A DNA stretch of 64,000 nt from Euglena gracilis. Its lineage: Eukaryota > Euglenida > Euglenophyceae > Euglenales. Below are positions 63,600-64,000 of the stretch, piece after piece. Below the pieces are notes generated by a model. That model had not been told where the DNA came from and made no database searches. It was given only the letters and a program-made list of their open reading frames with translations. The translations under genes and the position numbers were made by a program. The DNA is taken from assembly GCA_039621445.1 (NCBI GenBank), contig CP154954.1:27268123-27332122 (forward strand), read 5' to 3'. How positions within the stretch are numbered: the first letter of the stretch is position 1; each line of letters begins with the position of its first letter.

Positions 63600-64000
63600 G
63601 TTTTTTTTCTTGGACCCCGGGGGGGAGGGGGGGTAGGGCAGGTGGGTCCGGCCGAGACCCCCCCCCGGGGGATATACTTTTTGGCGCCGAAATTTTTTGA
63701 AAAGGGTGCTATTTTTAGCATTTTTGCAATTTTTGGCCATTTTGGGGGAAATGTTGGTGGGTCCCCCCCCCCGACCTCTCCAGGCCCCCTCCCCTCAGTC
63801 TTAAAAAACCCCTGCATCATAATTTTGTCCCTTGCTCCAACGTTTTCTGATTTTTTTCTTTGCCTCTGCCAATGCGTTACTCATCTTCCTCCTCGGTGGC
63901 AACAGGACCGAAATGCTCCCCCCCCCCCCGGCTCTGATGCCAGAGGCTCCACAGAGGCAACCAATTTTGTTTGCAGGCATGTCTGAAAAAAAAAACCAGG
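63600..64000. other. Intron-like; possible exon near 63906
   Basis: G-run and GGCGCCGAAATTTTTTG block at 63610-63770. Behind the acceptor TCGGTGGCAACAG (ends 63905) a frame DRNAPPPPGSDARGSTEATN is open, but the downstream border is unclear because TTTGTTTGCAG at 63976 looks like another acceptor. Confidence 0.35.

Noticed and set aside
62682-63740. 352-codon minus-strand frame
   Set aside because: It crosses a CTTAAG-family element and two + strand exons with good splice signals; the long frame follows from C-runs and GC bias.

Overview
The window is nuclear DNA of a eukaryote, probably a protist or alga; the lineage cannot be fixed from the sequence. Small exons bounded by GT...AG introns sit among very long introns and intergenic stretches packed with transposable-element debris and long G or C homopolymers. 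No rRNA, tRNA, bacterial operon or CRISPR array was seen. The GK-rich linker in the retroelement polyprotein resembles dinoflagellate elements, but several splice acceptors are not followed by G, which argues against a core dinoflagellate.

Left third (1-22.3 kb): almost entirely mobile elements. A broken Ty3/gypsy chromovirus (about 1.4-7.3 kb) carries gag, CCHC knuckle, protease, an NPPW methyltransferase-like segment, RT, RNase H, integrase, GPY/F and chromodomain. Its 5' end is fused in frame to the RT of an R2-like non-LTR element. A GC-rich minus-strand gene of unknown function follows (8.2-8.9 kb). A minus-strand LINE remnant (9.7-11.5 kb) carries a 2A-type GDIEDNPGP motif. A + strand R2-like element with a C-terminal restriction-like endonuclease (11.95-15.84 kb) is interrupted by a 482-bp TIR element. 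Two adjacent cassettes (16.7-20.2 kb) each have terminal inverted repeats, their own set of subterminal palindromes, and one member of a tyrosine-recombinase family. One encodes a recombinase; the other encodes only the recombinase N-terminal domain joined to half a PHD finger. Both interrupt an older tandem repeat (family B), and a palindromic 19-bp minisatellite lies just downstream.

Middle (24.8-53.9 kb): dispersed + strand exons encode at least seven RanBP2-type zinc fingers, plus a basic C-terminal exon ending at 53915. They look like one gene, or a few related genes, with kilobase introns. The introns hold a 1.4-2.1 kb segmental duplication, several MITE-like families with recognisable TIRs, inverted repeats and local tandem duplications.

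Right end (57.4-64 kb): a second gene starts at ATG 57396, with small exons including a CxxC segment and a likely last exon at 60960-61115. A third gene has exons from about 61.7 kb and runs off the window.

Exon boundaries were inferred by eye from splice signals, phase and zinc-finger spacing. They should be read as candidates until checked against RNA.
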